Shown here in pieces: positions 21,177 to 30,134 of a DNA stretch of 64,000 nucleotides. Origin of the DNA: Pseudomonas subflava (GTDB lineage Bacteria; Pseudomonadota; Gammaproteobacteria; Pseudomonadales; Pseudomonadaceae). The stretch spans positions 186,001 to 250,000 of the forward strand of contig NZ_JAMXBF010000003.1 in assembly GCF_023823685.1 (NCBI RefSeq). The letters are read 5' to 3'. Position 1 is the stretch's first letter. Every line of letters starts with the position of its first letter. A program made the position numbers and the translations under genes. The notes under the pieces were generated by a model. It was not told where the DNA came from and searched no databases. It saw nothing but the letters and a program-made list of their open reading frames with translations.

Positions 21177-22553
21177 ATGATTCTGGTACGCAACAAGATC
21201 AATGCATCGGTCAGCCCCAAGGGCAGCCTCGAAACCCTCTCCCAGCGCGAAGTGCAGCAACTGCGCGAAACCGGCTCCGGCACCATATACGCCCTGTTCC
21301 GCCAGTGCGCGCTGGCCATCCTCAACACCGGCTCGCACAGCGACAACGCCAAGACCATCCTCGAGGCCTACCCCGACTTCGAGGTGATCATCCACCAGCA
21401 GGACCGCGGCATCCGCCTGGAGCTGCGCAACGCCCCGGCGGACGCTTTCGTCGACGGCGAGATGATCGCCAGCACCCGCGAGATGCTGTTCAGCGCCCTG
21501 CGCGACATCGTCTACACGCAGAGCGAGCTGGAAAATCAGCGCATCGACTTCGAGAGCTCCCAGGGCATCACCGACTACGTCTTCCACCTGCTGCGCAACG
21601 CCCGCACCCTGCGCGCCGGCGTCGAGCCGCGGATGGTGGTGTGCTGGGGCGGGCACTCGATCAGCAGCGAGGAATACAAGTACACCAAGAAGGTCGGCCA
21701 CGAGCTCGGCCTGCGCCGCCTCGACGTCTGCACCGGCTGCGGCCCGGGGGTGATGAAGGGGCCGATGAAGGGCGCCACCATCGCCCACGCCAAGCAGCGC
21801 ATTCTCGGCGCCCGCTACCTGGGCCTGACCGAGCCGGGCATCATCGCCGCCGAGGCGCCCAATCCGATCGTCAACGAGCTGGTGATCCTGCCGGACATCG
21901 AGAAGCGCCTGGAAGCCTTCGTCCGCGTCGGCCACGGCATCATCGTCTTCCCCGGCGGCGTGGGCACGGCCGAGGAATTCCTCTACCTGCTGGGCATCCT
22001 CACCCACCCGGACAACGCCGAGATCCCCTTCCCGGTCGTGCTCACCGGCCCGCGAAGCGCCGAGCTGTACTTGCAGCAGCTGCACGACTTCATCGGCGCG
22101 ACCCTCGGCAGGGCCGCCCAGCAGCGCTACAAGATGATCGTCAACGATCCGGCCGAGGTATCCCGGCAGATGGCGGCCGGCATCAAGGAAGTGGAGCAGT
22201 TCCGCCGCGAGCGCAACGATGCCTTCCACTTCAACTGGCTGCTGAAGATCGACGAGGGCTTCCAGCGCCCCTTCGAGCCGACCCACGCCAGCATGGCCGC
22301 GCTCAACCTCTCCCGCGACCAGCCGCTGCACCAGCTGGCGGCCAACCTGCGCCGCGCCTTCTCCGGCATCGTCGCCGGCAACGTAAAGGCCCACGGCATC
22401 CGCATGATCGAGGAGCACGGCCCCTACGAGATCCGCGGCGACCAGGCCATCATGCAGCCACTCGACCGCCTGTTGCAGGCCTTCGTCGAGCAGCACCGCA
22501 TGAAGCTGCCCGGCGGCAGCGCCTACGTGCCCTGCTACCGGGTGATCAGCTGA
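21177..22553 (+). CDS. ppnN: Nucleotide 5'-monophosphate nucleosidase PpnN (YgdH)
   Basis: The 458-residue product has three parts: an N-terminal DUF4478-type region (residues 1-140), a central LOG/lysine-decarboxylase-like Rossmann domain, and a C-terminal DUF3412-type region from about 340. The catalytic loop FPGGVGTAEEFLYLLGIL corresponds to the PGGxGTxxE motif of the LOG family. VCTGCGPGVMKGPMKGA binds the nucleotide phosphate. In E. coli PpnN cleaves nucleoside monophosphates to base and ribose-5-phosphate and is activated by (p)ppGpp. The start ATG is at 21177 (MILVRNKINASVSPKGSLET). It may be read together with metF, 108 bases upstream. Confidence 0.92.
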   Translation: MILVRNKINASVSPKGSLETLSQREVQQLRETGSGTIYALFRQCALAILNTGSHSDNAKTILEAYPDFEVIIHQQDRGIRLELRNAPADAFVDGEMIASTREMLFSALRDIVYTQSELENQRIDFESSQGITDYVFHLLRNARTLRAGVEPRMVVCWGGHSISSEEYKYTKKVGHELGLRRLDVCTGCGPGVMKGPMKGATIAHAKQRILGARYLGLTEPGIIAAEAPNPIVNELVILPDIEKRLEAFVRVGHGIIVFPGGVGTAEEFLYLLGILTHPDNAEIPFPVVLTGPRSAELYLQQLHDFIGATLGRAAQQRYKMIVNDPAEVSRQMAAGIKEVEQFRRERNDAFHFNWLLKIDEGFQRPFEPTHASMAALNLSRDQPLHQLAANLRRAFSGIVAGNVKAHGIRMIEEHGPYEIRGDQAIMQPLDRLLQAFVEQHRMKLPGGSAYVPCYRVIS

Positions 22554-22561
22554 GCGCGAGA

Positions 22562-22596
22562 CGGGCCAAAAGCTCCGACGAGGAGCTAGCGGCCCG
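22562..22596 (+). terminator. Interrupted hairpin after ppnN
   Basis: CGGGCC (22562-22567) pairs with GGCCCG (22591-22596) and AGCTCC (22571-22576) with GGAGCT (22582-22587), with a 3x3 internal loop and loop GACGA. It begins nine bases after the ppnN stop codon. There is no U-tract, so termination strength is uncertain. Confidence 0.5.
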
Positions 22597-22608
22597 ACCG
22601 CATTGCTC

Positions 22609-22617
22609 TGTTATACT
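22609..22617 (+). promoter_or_regulatory. Extended -10 promoter of the rhlE2-type helicase gene
   Basis: TGT-TATACT is a good extended -10 element; no clear -35 is seen at the usual spacing. It would give a leader of about 130 bases before the ATG at 22756, long enough for autoregulatory RNA structure as in some DEAD-box helicase mRNAs. Confidence 0.5.
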
Positions 22618-22755
22618 CCGGGCACCCGCCAGGCTTGCGCCCGGATGCTCGGCAACCCATCGCCCAGCAGTACCGGACGGGATCGTTCAGCGAGAGCGAT
22701 TCAAGCCAGGCAACTTCCCCATCGGGCCTTCGCCCCATTTTTGACAGGATGACTC

Positions 22756-24618
22756 ATGTCCTTTGCTTCCCTCGGTCTCTCCGAGGCATTGGCCGGCGCC
22801 GTTGAAGCCGCCGGCTACGCCCAGCCCACTCCGGTGCAGCAGCGGGCCGTTCCCGCCGTGCTGCAAGGCCGCGACCTGATGGTCGCCGCCCAGACGGGTA
22901 CTGGTAAAACCGCAGGCTTCGCCCTGCCGATCCTGGAGCGCCTGTTCCCGGGCGGCCATCCGGACCGCGAACACCGCCACGGCCCGAAACAGCCGCGCGT
23001 GCTGGTGCTCACCCCGACCCGCGAGCTGGCGGCCCAGGTGCACGACAGCTTCAAGATCTACGCCCGCGACCTGCCGCTGGTCAGCGCCTGCATCTTCGGC
23101 GGTGTCGGCATGAACCCGCAGGTCCAGGCCCTGGCCAAGGGTGTCGACCTGCTCGTCGCCTGCCCCGGCCGCCTGCTCGACCTGGCCGGCCAGGGCAGCG
23201 TCGACCTCTCCCGCGTGGAGATCCTGGTCCTTGATGAAGCCGACCGCATGCTCGACATGGGCTTCATCCACGACGTGAAGAAGGTCCTCGCGCGCCTGCC
23301 GGCGCAGCGCCAGAACCTGCTGTTCTCGGCGACCTTCTCCAAGGACATCATCGCCCTGGCCACCAAGCTGCTGCACGATCCCGAGCGCATCGAGGTGACG
23401 CCGCCGAACACCACCGTCGAGCGCATCGAGCAGCGCGTGTTCCGCATTCCGGCCACGCACAAGCGCGCCCTGCTGGCGCACCTGATCACCCTCGGCACCT
23501 GGGAACAGGTGCTGGTGTTCACCCGCACCAAGCACGGCGCCAACCGCCTGGCCGAGTACCTGGACAAGCATGGCCTGCCGGCCGCCGCGATCCACGGCAA
23601 CAAGAGCCAGAACGCGCGCACCAAGGCCCTGGCCGACTTCAAGGCCAACCAGGTGCGCATCCTGGTGGCCACCGACATCGCCGCCCGCGGCCTGGACATC
23701 GACCAGCTGCCGCACGTGGTCAACTACGAGCTGCCCAACGTCGAGGAAGACTACGTCCACCGCATCGGCCGTACCGGCCGTGCGGGGCGCAGCGGTGAGG
23801 CCATCTCGCTGGTGGCGCCGGACGAGGAAAAGCTGCTCAAGGCCATCGAGCGCATGACCAAGCAGCAGATCCCGGACGGCGACATGCAGGGCTTCGACCC
23901 GGCCAGCGTCGAGGTGGAGAAGCCGGAAGCCCGCGGTCCGCGCCCTGAGCGCCAGCCGCGTGCCGACAAGCCGCGCCACGAACCCAAGCGCGAGGCCAAG
24001 GCCGACGGCGAAGCCGGCGACGGCCAGGGCAAGAAGCGCAAGCGTCGTCGTGGCAAGGGCAAGGGCGCCGGTGAAGGCCAGCCGCAGGCCCAGGCCCAGC
24101 AGCCGCAGCAGAACCAGCCGCGTCAGGCGCGCAAGCCGGCCTCGCCGCAGGGCCTGCCGCCGGAGCGCGATCCCGAGGAGTTCCTCGACGACGACTTCGA
24201 CAACTTCGGCAACCGCGCCGACTACGTCAGCCCCAACCCGCCCAAGGCGCCGGGCCGTAATCAGCGTCGCGGCGGTCAGGGTCAGGGCGGTCAGGCCCGC
24301 GGCCAGGGTGCTCCGCGCCAGGGCGGACAGGGCGGCCAGAAGCCGGCCAAGTCCGGCCAGCGCCAGGGCGGCCAAGGCCAGGGGCAGAACCGCGGTCGCG
24401 GAGGCCAGGGCCCGCGCGGCAACGGCGGCATGCGCCGCGACGAGCCGCGCTATGAGCGCCAGGAGCCGGTGCAGGACAACCGCGCCACCAAGCAGCCGCT
24501 GATCATCCGCAAGGGTGAGCGCCTGCCGACCATGGAGCAGCTGGAGAGCCTGCAGGACAGCCGTCCGCGTGGCGAGAAGCCGGCGCTGCTGACCCGCAAG
24601 AACGAAGCCGCGGAGTAA
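22756..24618 (+). CDS. rhlE2: DEAD-box RNA helicase, RhlE2-type
   Basis: The 620-residue protein has both helicase lobes in residues 1-380: Q-motif region TPVQQRAVP, Walker [10 protein letters not shown] (near 45-53), DEAD at 160-163, SAT as LLFSATFS, and the C-terminal motif [13 protein letters not shown]. The last 240 residues are a low-complexity basic tail, first Lys/Arg/Glu-rich ([12 protein letters not shown]), then Gly/Gln/Arg repeats such as [13 protein letters not shown]. In P. aeruginosa the helicase in this place, next to the metF-sahH genes, is RhlE2, whose long tail contacts RNase E. The RhlE2 name here rests on position and tail, not on a full comparison. It is closed by a strong terminator. 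Confidence 0.9.
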   Translation: MSFASLGLSEALAGAVEAAGYAQPTPVQQRAVPAVLQGRDLMVAAQTGTGKTAGFALPILERLFPGGHPDREHRHGPKQPRVLVLTPTRELAAQVHDSFKIYARDLPLVSACIFGGVGMNPQVQALAKGVDLLVACPGRLLDLAGQGSVDLSRVEILVLDEADRMLDMGFIHDVKKVLARLPAQRQNLLFSATFSKDIIALATKLLHDPERIEVTPPNTTVERIEQRVFRIPATHKRALLAHLITLGTWEQVLVFTRTKHGANRLAEYLDKHGLPAAAIHGNKSQNARTKALADFKANQVRILVATDIAARGLDIDQLPHVVNYELPNVEEDYVHRIGRTGRAGRSGEAISLVAPDEEKLLKAIERMTKQQIPDGDMQGFDPASVEVEKPEARGPRPERQPRADKPRHEPKREAKADGEAGDGQGKKRKRRRGKGKGAGEGQPQAQAQQPQQNQPRQARKPASPQGLPPERDPEEFLDDDFDNFGNRADYVSPNPPKAPGRNQRRGGQGQGGQARGQGAPRQGGQGGQKPAKSGQRQGGQGQGQNRGRGGQGPRGNGGMRRDEPRYERQEPVQDNRATKQPLIIRKGERLPTMEQLESLQDSRPRGEKPALLTRKNEAAE

Positions 24619-24632
24619 TCTTCCGCGCCATG

Positions 24633-24662
24633 AAAAAGCCGGCCCAAGGGCCGGCTTTTTTT
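24633..24662 (+). terminator. Rho-independent terminator of the helicase gene
   Basis: Arms AAAAAGCCGGCCC (24633-24645) and GGGCCGGCTTTTT (24648-24660) with AA between, followed by two more T. It begins 14 bases after the stop codon. Between it and 24819 there is only a small hairpin (GCCAC-CCGAAA-GTGGC, 24664-24679) and no gene. Confidence 0.93.
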
Positions 24663-24819
24663 GTGCCACCCGAAAGTGGCGAGGGTTTAGCGAGCCAGAG
24701 CCAGGCTAGGCCTAGGCGGCCCCACGAAAAGGGCCGAGGGCGCGGACTTTACAGGTAGTAATGAGCGCACCCAAGGGGCCTTCTCCAACGACGCATGGCC
24801 GACGCGCAGCAAACCCGGT

Positions 24820-25395
24820 TTACTGCCGAACGCCTTCGACGGACAGGATCAGCTCCACTTCCTGGGAAGCCGGGCCGAGGTCCTTCTGGATGTCGAAGTC
24901 CTTCAGCTTCAGCTTGGTGCTGCCCTCGAAGCCGGCGCGGTAGCCGCCCCACGGGTCGCTGCCTTCGCCGAGGAACTTGGCGGCGATCACCACCGGCTTG
25001 GTCACGCCGTTCAGGGTCAGGTTGCCGGTGATGTCGGCAGTGCCTTCGCCGGTGCTCTTCACCGAGGTCGACTCGAAGCTGGCGGTCGGGTGCTTGTCGA
25101 CGTTGAGGAAGTCACCGCTGCGCAGGTGCTTGTCGCGCTCGGCATGGTTGGAGTCGACGCTGGCGGTGTTGATCTTGACGCTCACCTTGCTGGCTTCCGG
25201 CGCCTTGGCGTCGAAGCTGAAGCTGCCGTCGAAGTCCTTGAAGGTGCCGTACAACCAGCTGTAGCCCAGGTGGCTGATCTTGAAGTTGATGAAGGCGTGC
25301 TGGCCCTGCTTGTCGATGGCGTAGTCGGCAGCCATGGCCTGGCCGGCGAACAGTGCGGCACCCAGGGTCAGGGCGGCGAGGGATTTTTTGAGCAT
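24820..25395 (-). CDS. YceI-family periplasmic lipocalin-like protein
   Basis: The 191-residue product starts [20 protein letters not shown], with a Sec signal peptide cleaved after AMA near residue 22 ([16 protein letters not shown]). The mature part shows the YceI beta-barrel pattern: [25 protein letters not shown], then [25 protein letters not shown] and [13 protein letters not shown]. The fold binds long isoprenoid chains. In P. aeruginosa the homologue in this place is the secreted small protein PASP. It lies 18 bases downstream of the cytochrome b561 gene, and the two are almost certainly co-transcribed, as is common for YceI. Confidence 0.94.
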   Translation of the reverse strand: MLKKSLAALTLGAALFAGQAMAADYAIDKQGQHAFINFKISHLGYSWLYGTFKDFDGSFSFDAKAPEASKVSVKINTASVDSNHAERDKHLRSGDFLNVDKHPTASFESTSVKSTGEGTADITGNLTLNGVTKPVVIAAKFLGEGSDPWGGYRAGFEGSTKLKLKDFDIQKDLGPASQEVELILSVEGVRQ

Positions 25396-25413
25396 TAACG
25401 GTCTCCTTGTGGG

Positions 25414-25968
25414 TTACTTGCCGGTGCGCCCGAACATGCGCACCAGGGTGGCGTCACGGTCAACGAAATGGTGCTTGAACGCCGCCAGGGCATGCAGGCC
25501 GGCGAAAATCACCAGGGCCCAGGCGAGGTACTCGTGGATAGCGCCGGCGACATCGGCCTGATCCGGAATGCCGGCCAGCGTGGCCGGCACCTCGAACAGG
25601 CCGAACACGGCGATGCCGCGGCCGTCGGCGGTGGAAATCAGGTAGCCGCTGATCATCAGTACGAACAGGGCCAGGTAGAGAAACCCATGGCCGGCCTTGG
25701 AGGCCAGGCGGGTGGCCGCGCCATGGTTGGCCGGCGCGGGCGGCGGCGGGCTGACCAGGCGCCAGGCGACACGGCCGAGCATGACCACGAACAGCAGGAT
25801 GCCGATGCTCTTGTGCAGGTCCGGCGCCGTGCGATACCAGGTGCTGTAGTAGTCCAGGCCGACCATCCACAGGCCGAGGCCGAACAGGCCGAACACCGCC
25901 AGCGCCACCAGCCAGTGCAACAGGATGCTGACCAGGCCGTAGGTGGAATTCGAGTTGCGCCACTGCAT
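25414..25968 (-). CDS. Cytochrome b561
   Basis: The 184-residue inner-membrane dihaem cytochrome starts MQWRNSNSTYGLVSILLHWL. Four helices are seen, with haem-ligand histidines in helices 1, 2 and 4 (SILLHWLVALAV, PDLHKSIGILLF, AIHEYLAWALVIFAGLHALAA). The C-terminus AAFKHHFVDRDATLVRMFGR is typical of the prokaryotic b561 family. It probably passes electrons between quinol and a periplasmic partner; the linked YceI gene suggests a quinone or isoprenoid role. It is divergent from bioA. Confidence 0.93.
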   Translation of the reverse strand: MQWRNSNSTYGLVSILLHWLVALAVFGLFGLGLWMVGLDYYSTWYRTAPDLHKSIGILLFVVMLGRVAWRLVSPPPPAPANHGAATRLASKAGHGFLYLALFVLMISGYLISTADGRGIAVFGLFEVPATLAGIPDQADVAGAIHEYLAWALVIFAGLHALAAFKHHFVDRDATLVRMFGRTGK

Positions 25969-26148
25969 GAAAGAAATCCGAAGCGGGGAATGGGAGAAGC
26001 CTAGCGGCAAACGCATCGATTAAAAGCGGAATTTTTCGCTGCGAAATATCGAGTAACCAGATGATTGCCCGACTCCGGGCTCGCCGTGACGGCCTGTCCG
26101 CGCCAGCCTTCTGATAGGCTCACGCCCCTGTCGTAGCGGAGATGAGTC

Positions 26149-27555
26149 ATGAGCCAGAACGCCCAGTGGATGCAGCGCGACCTCGCCGTGCTGTGGCACC
26201 CCTGCACCCAGATGAAGGATCACGAGCGCCTGCCGCTGATCCCGATCAAACGCGGCGAAGGCGTATGGCTGGAAGACTTCGACGGCAAGCGCTACCTCGA
26301 CGCGGTCAGCTCCTGGTGGGTCAACGTGTTCGGCCACGGCAACCCGCGCATCAATGCGCGCATCAGGGAACAGCTGGAGAGCCTGGAACACGTGATGCTG
26401 GCGGGCTTCACCCACGCGCCTGTGGTCGAGCTATCCGAGCGCCTGGTGCGCATCACCCCGGCAGGGCTGAACCGGGTGTTCTACGCCGACAATGGCTCCT
26501 CGGGCATCGAGGTGGCGCTGAAGATGAGCCACCACTACTGGATCAACACCGGCAAGCCCGAGAAGAAGCGCTTCGTCACCCTGACCAACAGCTACCACGG
26601 CGAGACGGTGGCGGCCATGTCGGTGGGCGACGTGGCGCTGTTCACCGACACCTACAAGGCGCTGCTGCTCGACACGATCAAGGTGCCGAGCCCGGACTGC
26701 TACCTGCGTCCCGAGGGCATGGGCTGGGAAGAGCATTCGCGCACCCTGTTCGCCGCCATGGAGCAGACCCTGGCCGAGCATCATCACGAGGTCGCCGCGG
26801 TGATCGTCGAGCCGCTGATCCAGGGCGCCGGCGGCATGCGCATGTACCATCCGGTCTACCTCACGCTGCTGCGCGAGGCCTGCGACCGTTACGGCGTGCA
26901 CCTGATCCACGACGAGATCGCCGTGGGCTTTGGCCGCACCGGGACGATGTTCGCCTGCGAGCAGGCCGGCATCACCCCGGACTTCCTGGTGCTGTCCAAA
27001 GCGCTCACCGGCGGCTACCTGCCGATGGCCGCCGTGCTGACCACGGACGAGGTGTACAGCGCTTTCTACGACGACTACGCCACCCTGCGCGCCTTCCTCC
27101 ACTCGCACACCTACACCGGCAACCCGCTGGCCTGCGCCGCCTCCCTGGCGACCCTGGACATCTTCGAGCAGGACAACGTCATCGAGAAAAACAAGCGGCT
27201 GTCCGCGCGTATGGCCAGTGCCACCGAGCACCTCAGGGACCACCCGCACGTGGCCGAGGTACGGCAGACGGGCATGGCCCTGGCCATCGAGATGGTCCAG
27301 GACAAGGCCGGCAAGGTCGCCTACCCCTGGCAGCAGCGCCGCGGCCTGGCGGTGTACCAGCATGCGCTGACGCGTGGCGCCCTGCTGCGCCCGCTGGGCA
27401 GCGTGGTGTATTTCCTGCCGCCCTACGTGATCACGCCGGAGGAGATCGACTTCCTCGCCGAGGTGGCCAGCGAAGGCATTGACCTCGCCACCCGCGAATC
27501 GGTGAGCGTGTCCATGCAGGCCGATCTGTATCCCGGTTTTCGCGATCCGGGCTGA
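26149..27555 (+). CDS. bioA: Adenosylmethionine-8-amino-7-oxononanoate aminotransferase
   Basis: The 468-residue PLP enzyme of biotin synthesis uses SAM as amino donor to make 7,8-diaminopelargonate. LWHPCTQMKDHERLPLIPIK and DAVSSWWVNVFGHGNPRIN are BioA-specific. VFYADNGSSGIEVALKMS is the cofactor phosphate region, and the Schiff-base Lys is in LVLSKALTGGYLPMAAVL. The start MSQNAQWMQRDL is preceded by GCGGAGAT. No other bio gene is in the window, so the biotin pathway is split, as in P. aeruginosa. It is a further SAM consumer in a SAM-rich neighbourhood. Confidence 0.95.
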   Translation: MSQNAQWMQRDLAVLWHPCTQMKDHERLPLIPIKRGEGVWLEDFDGKRYLDAVSSWWVNVFGHGNPRINARIREQLESLEHVMLAGFTHAPVVELSERLVRITPAGLNRVFYADNGSSGIEVALKMSHHYWINTGKPEKKRFVTLTNSYHGETVAAMSVGDVALFTDTYKALLLDTIKVPSPDCYLRPEGMGWEEHSRTLFAAMEQTLAEHHHEVAAVIVEPLIQGAGGMRMYHPVYLTLLREACDRYGVHLIHDEIAVGFGRTGTMFACEQAGITPDFLVLSKALTGGYLPMAAVLTTDEVYSAFYDDYATLRAFLHSHTYTGNPLACAASLATLDIFEQDNVIEKNKRLSARMASATEHLRDHPHVAEVRQTGMALAIEMVQDKAGKVAYPWQQRRGLAVYQHALTRGALLRPLGSVVYFLPPYVITPEEIDFLAEVASEGIDLATRESVSVSMQADLYPGFRDPG

Positions 27556-27558
27556 AAT

Positions 27559-27583
27559 GTAGGGTGCGCATGGCGCACCCTAC
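27559..27583. repeat. Perfect GTAGGGTGCGC palindrome after bioA
   Basis: Arms GTAGGGTGCGC (27559-27569) and GCGCACCCTAC (27573-27583) with loop ATG, starting three bases after the bioA stop codon. The core GGTGCGCATGGCGCACC is identical to the palindrome at 17459-17475. It may end bioA transcription; an A-rich, not T-rich, stretch follows on the plus strand. Confidence 0.75.
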
Positions 27584-27642
27584 AAAAGCGCCCTTCCCGG
27601 CTTTAAGCTTGCCGCTTTCCTTCAACCTCTCGTAGCCCTTTC

Positions 27643-28362
27643 ATGCGTCTATCCCGCTTCTTCATCCATGCCCCGCTCGCCCTCGGCCAGCACGAACTGC
27701 CCGAGGCCCAGGCCCATTACATCGGCCGGGTGCTGCGCCATGCCGTGGGCGACGCCGTGCAGCTGTTCGACGGCAGCGGCCAGGAGTACCGCGGCGAGCT
27801 GATCGAGGTGGGCAAGAAGGCCGTGCGCGTCGAGCTGCGCGAGCAGTTCGACGGCCAGGCCGAGTCGCCGCTGCGGGTGCATCTCGGCCAGGGCCTGTCG
27901 CGCGGCGAGCGCATGGACTGGGCGATCCAGAAGGCCACCGAGCTGGGTGTCAGCGAGATTACCCCGATCGTCTCCGAGCGCTGCGAAGTGCGCCTGAAGG
28001 ACGAGCGCGCCGACAAGCGCCTGGCCCACTGGCGCCAGGTGGCGATCAGCGCCTGCGAGCAGTGCGGCCGCTCGGTATTGCCGGTCATCCACGCGCCGCA
28101 GACGCTGGCCGAATGGCAGGCCGGCGTCGCGGCCGATCTGAAGCTGGTCCTGCATCCGGTGGCGGCGCCGCTGGAGAGCCATGCCAGGCCCCAGAGTCTG
28201 GCCTTCCTGATCGGCCCCGAAGGCGGCCTGACCGAGGCCGAGGTCGAGCAGGCCGGGGCAGCCGGTTTTCACCCCGCACGCCTGGGCCCGCGGGTGCTGC
28301 GCACCGAGACGGCGCCGGTGGTGGCGCTGGCCGTCGCCCAGCAGCTGTGGGGCGATTTCTAG
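27643..28362 (+). CDS. rsmE: 16S rRNA (uracil-1498-N3)-methyltransferase
   Basis: The 239-residue SPOUT-class enzyme uses SAM to methylate N3 of U1498 in 16S rRNA. The N-terminal PUA-like part begins MRLSRFFIHAPLALGQHELP. The SPOUT domain has QKATELGVSEITPIVSERCE, AISACEQCGRSVLPVI, LAFLIGPEGGLTEAEV and LGPRVLRTETAPVVAL, all hallmark blocks forming the trefoil-knot SAM site. In P. aeruginosa it also follows bioA. Length is normal. Confidence 0.96.
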   Translation: MRLSRFFIHAPLALGQHELPEAQAHYIGRVLRHAVGDAVQLFDGSGQEYRGELIEVGKKAVRVELREQFDGQAESPLRVHLGQGLSRGERMDWAIQKATELGVSEITPIVSERCEVRLKDERADKRLAHWRQVAISACEQCGRSVLPVIHAPQTLAEWQAGVAADLKLVLHPVAAPLESHARPQSLAFLIGPEGGLTEAEVEQAGAAGFHPARLGPRVLRTETAPVVALAVAQQLWGDF

Positions 28363-28478
28363 CGCGCGTGTCGCCTGGACGTAACAAGATGTGACTTCAG
28401 CGAATGGCAAGTGCGTCCGCCTCTGGCATGCTCTGCGCGCCGACGGCGGTCCGCATCCATAATCGCGCCGCCTTTGCC

Positions 28479-28518
28479 GAGGTCGACACGTATCGTGCCG
28501 ACCTCACTCCAATAACAA
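28479..28518 (+). promoter_or_regulatory. Long dyad and CA-type motif upstream of the alanine symporter
   Basis: A 27-base near-perfect palindrome at 28479-28505 has arms GAGGTCG-A-CACG and CGTG-C-CGACCTC around TAT, with one mismatched pair. Six bases on, AATAACAA (28511-28518) fits the AAYAAYAA catabolite-activity motif bound by Hfq/Crc in pseudomonads. Both lie 65-104 bases before the ATG. The dyad could be an operator or an RNA hairpin; Crc control is a guess, because such motifs usually sit nearer the start codon. Confidence 0.4.
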
Positions 28519-28582
28519 TTTGCCGGGACCCGGACCTTTCAAGAGAAGGCCGCACCCCGTCCCGGGCCAACAGGAGCACTCA

Positions 28583-30076
28583 ATGAACGAACTGGTCTCG
28601 ACATTAAACGGGCTGGTCTGGAGCCCGGCACTGATCTATCTGTGCCTCGGCGTCGGTCTGTATTTTTCCCTGCGCGGCCGCTTCCTGCAGGTTCGCCACT
28701 TCAAGGAAATGATCCGCCTGATGTTCAACGGTCGCACCGATGAACACGGCATCACCTCCTTCCAGGCGCTGACCATGACCCTCGCCGGCCGCGTCGGTAC
28801 CGGCAACATCGCCGGCGTCGCCACCGCCATCACCTTCGGTGGCCCGGGCGCGGTGTTCTGGATGTGGATGGTGGCCTTCCTCGGCGCCAGCTCGGCCTTC
28901 GTCGAGTCCACCCTCGGCCAGGTCTACAAGGAGAAGCTGGACGGCCAGTACCGCGGCGGCCCGGCCTTCTACATCGAGAAGGGCCTGGGCATCAAATGGT
29001 TCGCCTGGGCCTTCGCCATCGTCACCATCTTCGCCTGCGGCCTGCTGCTGCCGGGCGTACAGGCCAACTCCATCGCCTCCAGCGTGCAGACCGCCTTCGA
29101 CGTGCACCCCAACACCACCGCGGCGATCCTGGCCATCATGCTCGGCCTGATCATCTTCGGCGGCGTCAAGCGCATCGCCCGCTTCGCCGAGTTCGTGGTG
29201 CCGTTCATGGCCCTTGGCTACATCCTGGTGGCCTGCGTCATCGTCATGCTGAACATCGAGAAGCTGCCGGAAGTGGTCGCGCTGATCTTCAAGAGCGCCT
29301 TCGGTCTGGAAGCCGGCTTCGGCGCCATCCTCGGCCTGGCCATCATGTGGGGCGTGAAGCGTGGCGTGTACTCCAACGAAGCGGGTCAGGGCACCGGCCC
29401 ACACGCCTCATCGGCCGCCGCCGTCAGCCACCCGGTCAAGCAGGGCCTGGTGCAGGGCTTCTCGGTGTACATCGACACCCTGTTCGTCTGCTCCGCCACC
29501 GCGTTCATGCTGCTGATCACCGGCCAGTACAACGTGCAGGCACCTGATGGCAGCGCGCTGTTCACCGGCATCGCCGGCGTCGCCGCGGGCCCGGGCTACG
29601 TGCAGACCGCGATGGAGAACATGATGCCGGGCTTCGGCAACATCTTCGTCGCCGTGGCGCTGTTCTTCTTCGCCTTCACCACCATCGTGGCGTACTACTA
29701 CATCGCCGAAACTAACATCGCCTACATCAACCGCAAGGTGCAGCGCCCGATTCTGACCCTGCTGCTGAAGGTCGGCATCATCGCGGCCACCGTATACGGC
29801 ACCGTGAAGACCGCCGACCTGGCCTGGGGCCTGGGCGATCTGGGTGTGGGTCTGATGGCCTGGCTGAACATCGTCGCCATCCTGCTGATGCACAAGACCG
29901 CGTTCAAGTGCCTGAAGGACTACGAGGCGCAGCAGAAGGAAGGCAAGGAGCCGGTGTTCCACCCGGAGAAGCTCGGCATCAAGAACGCCGACTACTGGGG
30001 TACCCGCACCTCCGAAGACAACGCTGCCGCTGACCAGGCCGCCGAGGCCCAGGGCCGGGCAGAAGCCCAGCGCTGA
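28583..30076 (+). CDS. Alanine/glycine:cation symporter (AGCS family)
   Basis: The 497-residue inner-membrane carrier starts MNELVSTLNGLVWSPALIYL, with CAGGAG eight bases before the ATG. The family signature GRVGTGNIAGVATAITFGGPGAVFWMW appears near residues 70-95, and FVESTLGQVYKEK and GVKRGVYSNEAGQGTGPHASSAAA follow. About eleven membrane helices are expected. Members import alanine or glycine with Na+ or H+. No matching gene is in this place in my memory of PAO1, so it may be a local insertion. It is closed by a terminator. Confidence 0.93.
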   Translation: MNELVSTLNGLVWSPALIYLCLGVGLYFSLRGRFLQVRHFKEMIRLMFNGRTDEHGITSFQALTMTLAGRVGTGNIAGVATAITFGGPGAVFWMWMVAFLGASSAFVESTLGQVYKEKLDGQYRGGPAFYIEKGLGIKWFAWAFAIVTIFACGLLLPGVQANSIASSVQTAFDVHPNTTAAILAIMLGLIIFGGVKRIARFAEFVVPFMALGYILVACVIVMLNIEKLPEVVALIFKSAFGLEAGFGAILGLAIMWGVKRGVYSNEAGQGTGPHASSAAAVSHPVKQGLVQGFSVYIDTLFVCSATAFMLLITGQYNVQAPDGSALFTGIAGVAAGPGYVQTAMENMMPGFGNIFVAVALFFFAFTTIVAYYYIAETNIAYINRKVQRPILTLLLKVGIIAATVYGTVKTADLAWGLGDLGVGLMAWLNIVAILLMHKTAFKCLKDYEAQQKEGKEPVFHPEKLGIKNADYWGTRTSEDNAAADQAAEAQGRAEAQR

Positions 30077-30094
30077 GTCGCAACGTTCTGAACG

Positions 30095-30125
30095 AGCCCC
30101 GGTACCGCAAGGTCCGGGGCTTTTT
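30095..30125 (+). terminator. Terminator between the symporter and chpE
   Basis: Arms AGCCCCGG (30095-30102) and CCGGGGCT (30114-30121), then TTTT. It serves the symporter and, being between convergent genes, may also stop chpE transcription. Confidence 0.88.
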
Positions 30126-30134
30126 GTTGGTGGC

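Noticed and set aside
23878..24500. Gly/Gln/Arg repeats near the helicase C-terminus as a possible frameshift or foreign insert
   Set aside because: The frame is intact and codon use is unchanged; such tails are normal for RhlE2-type helicases.
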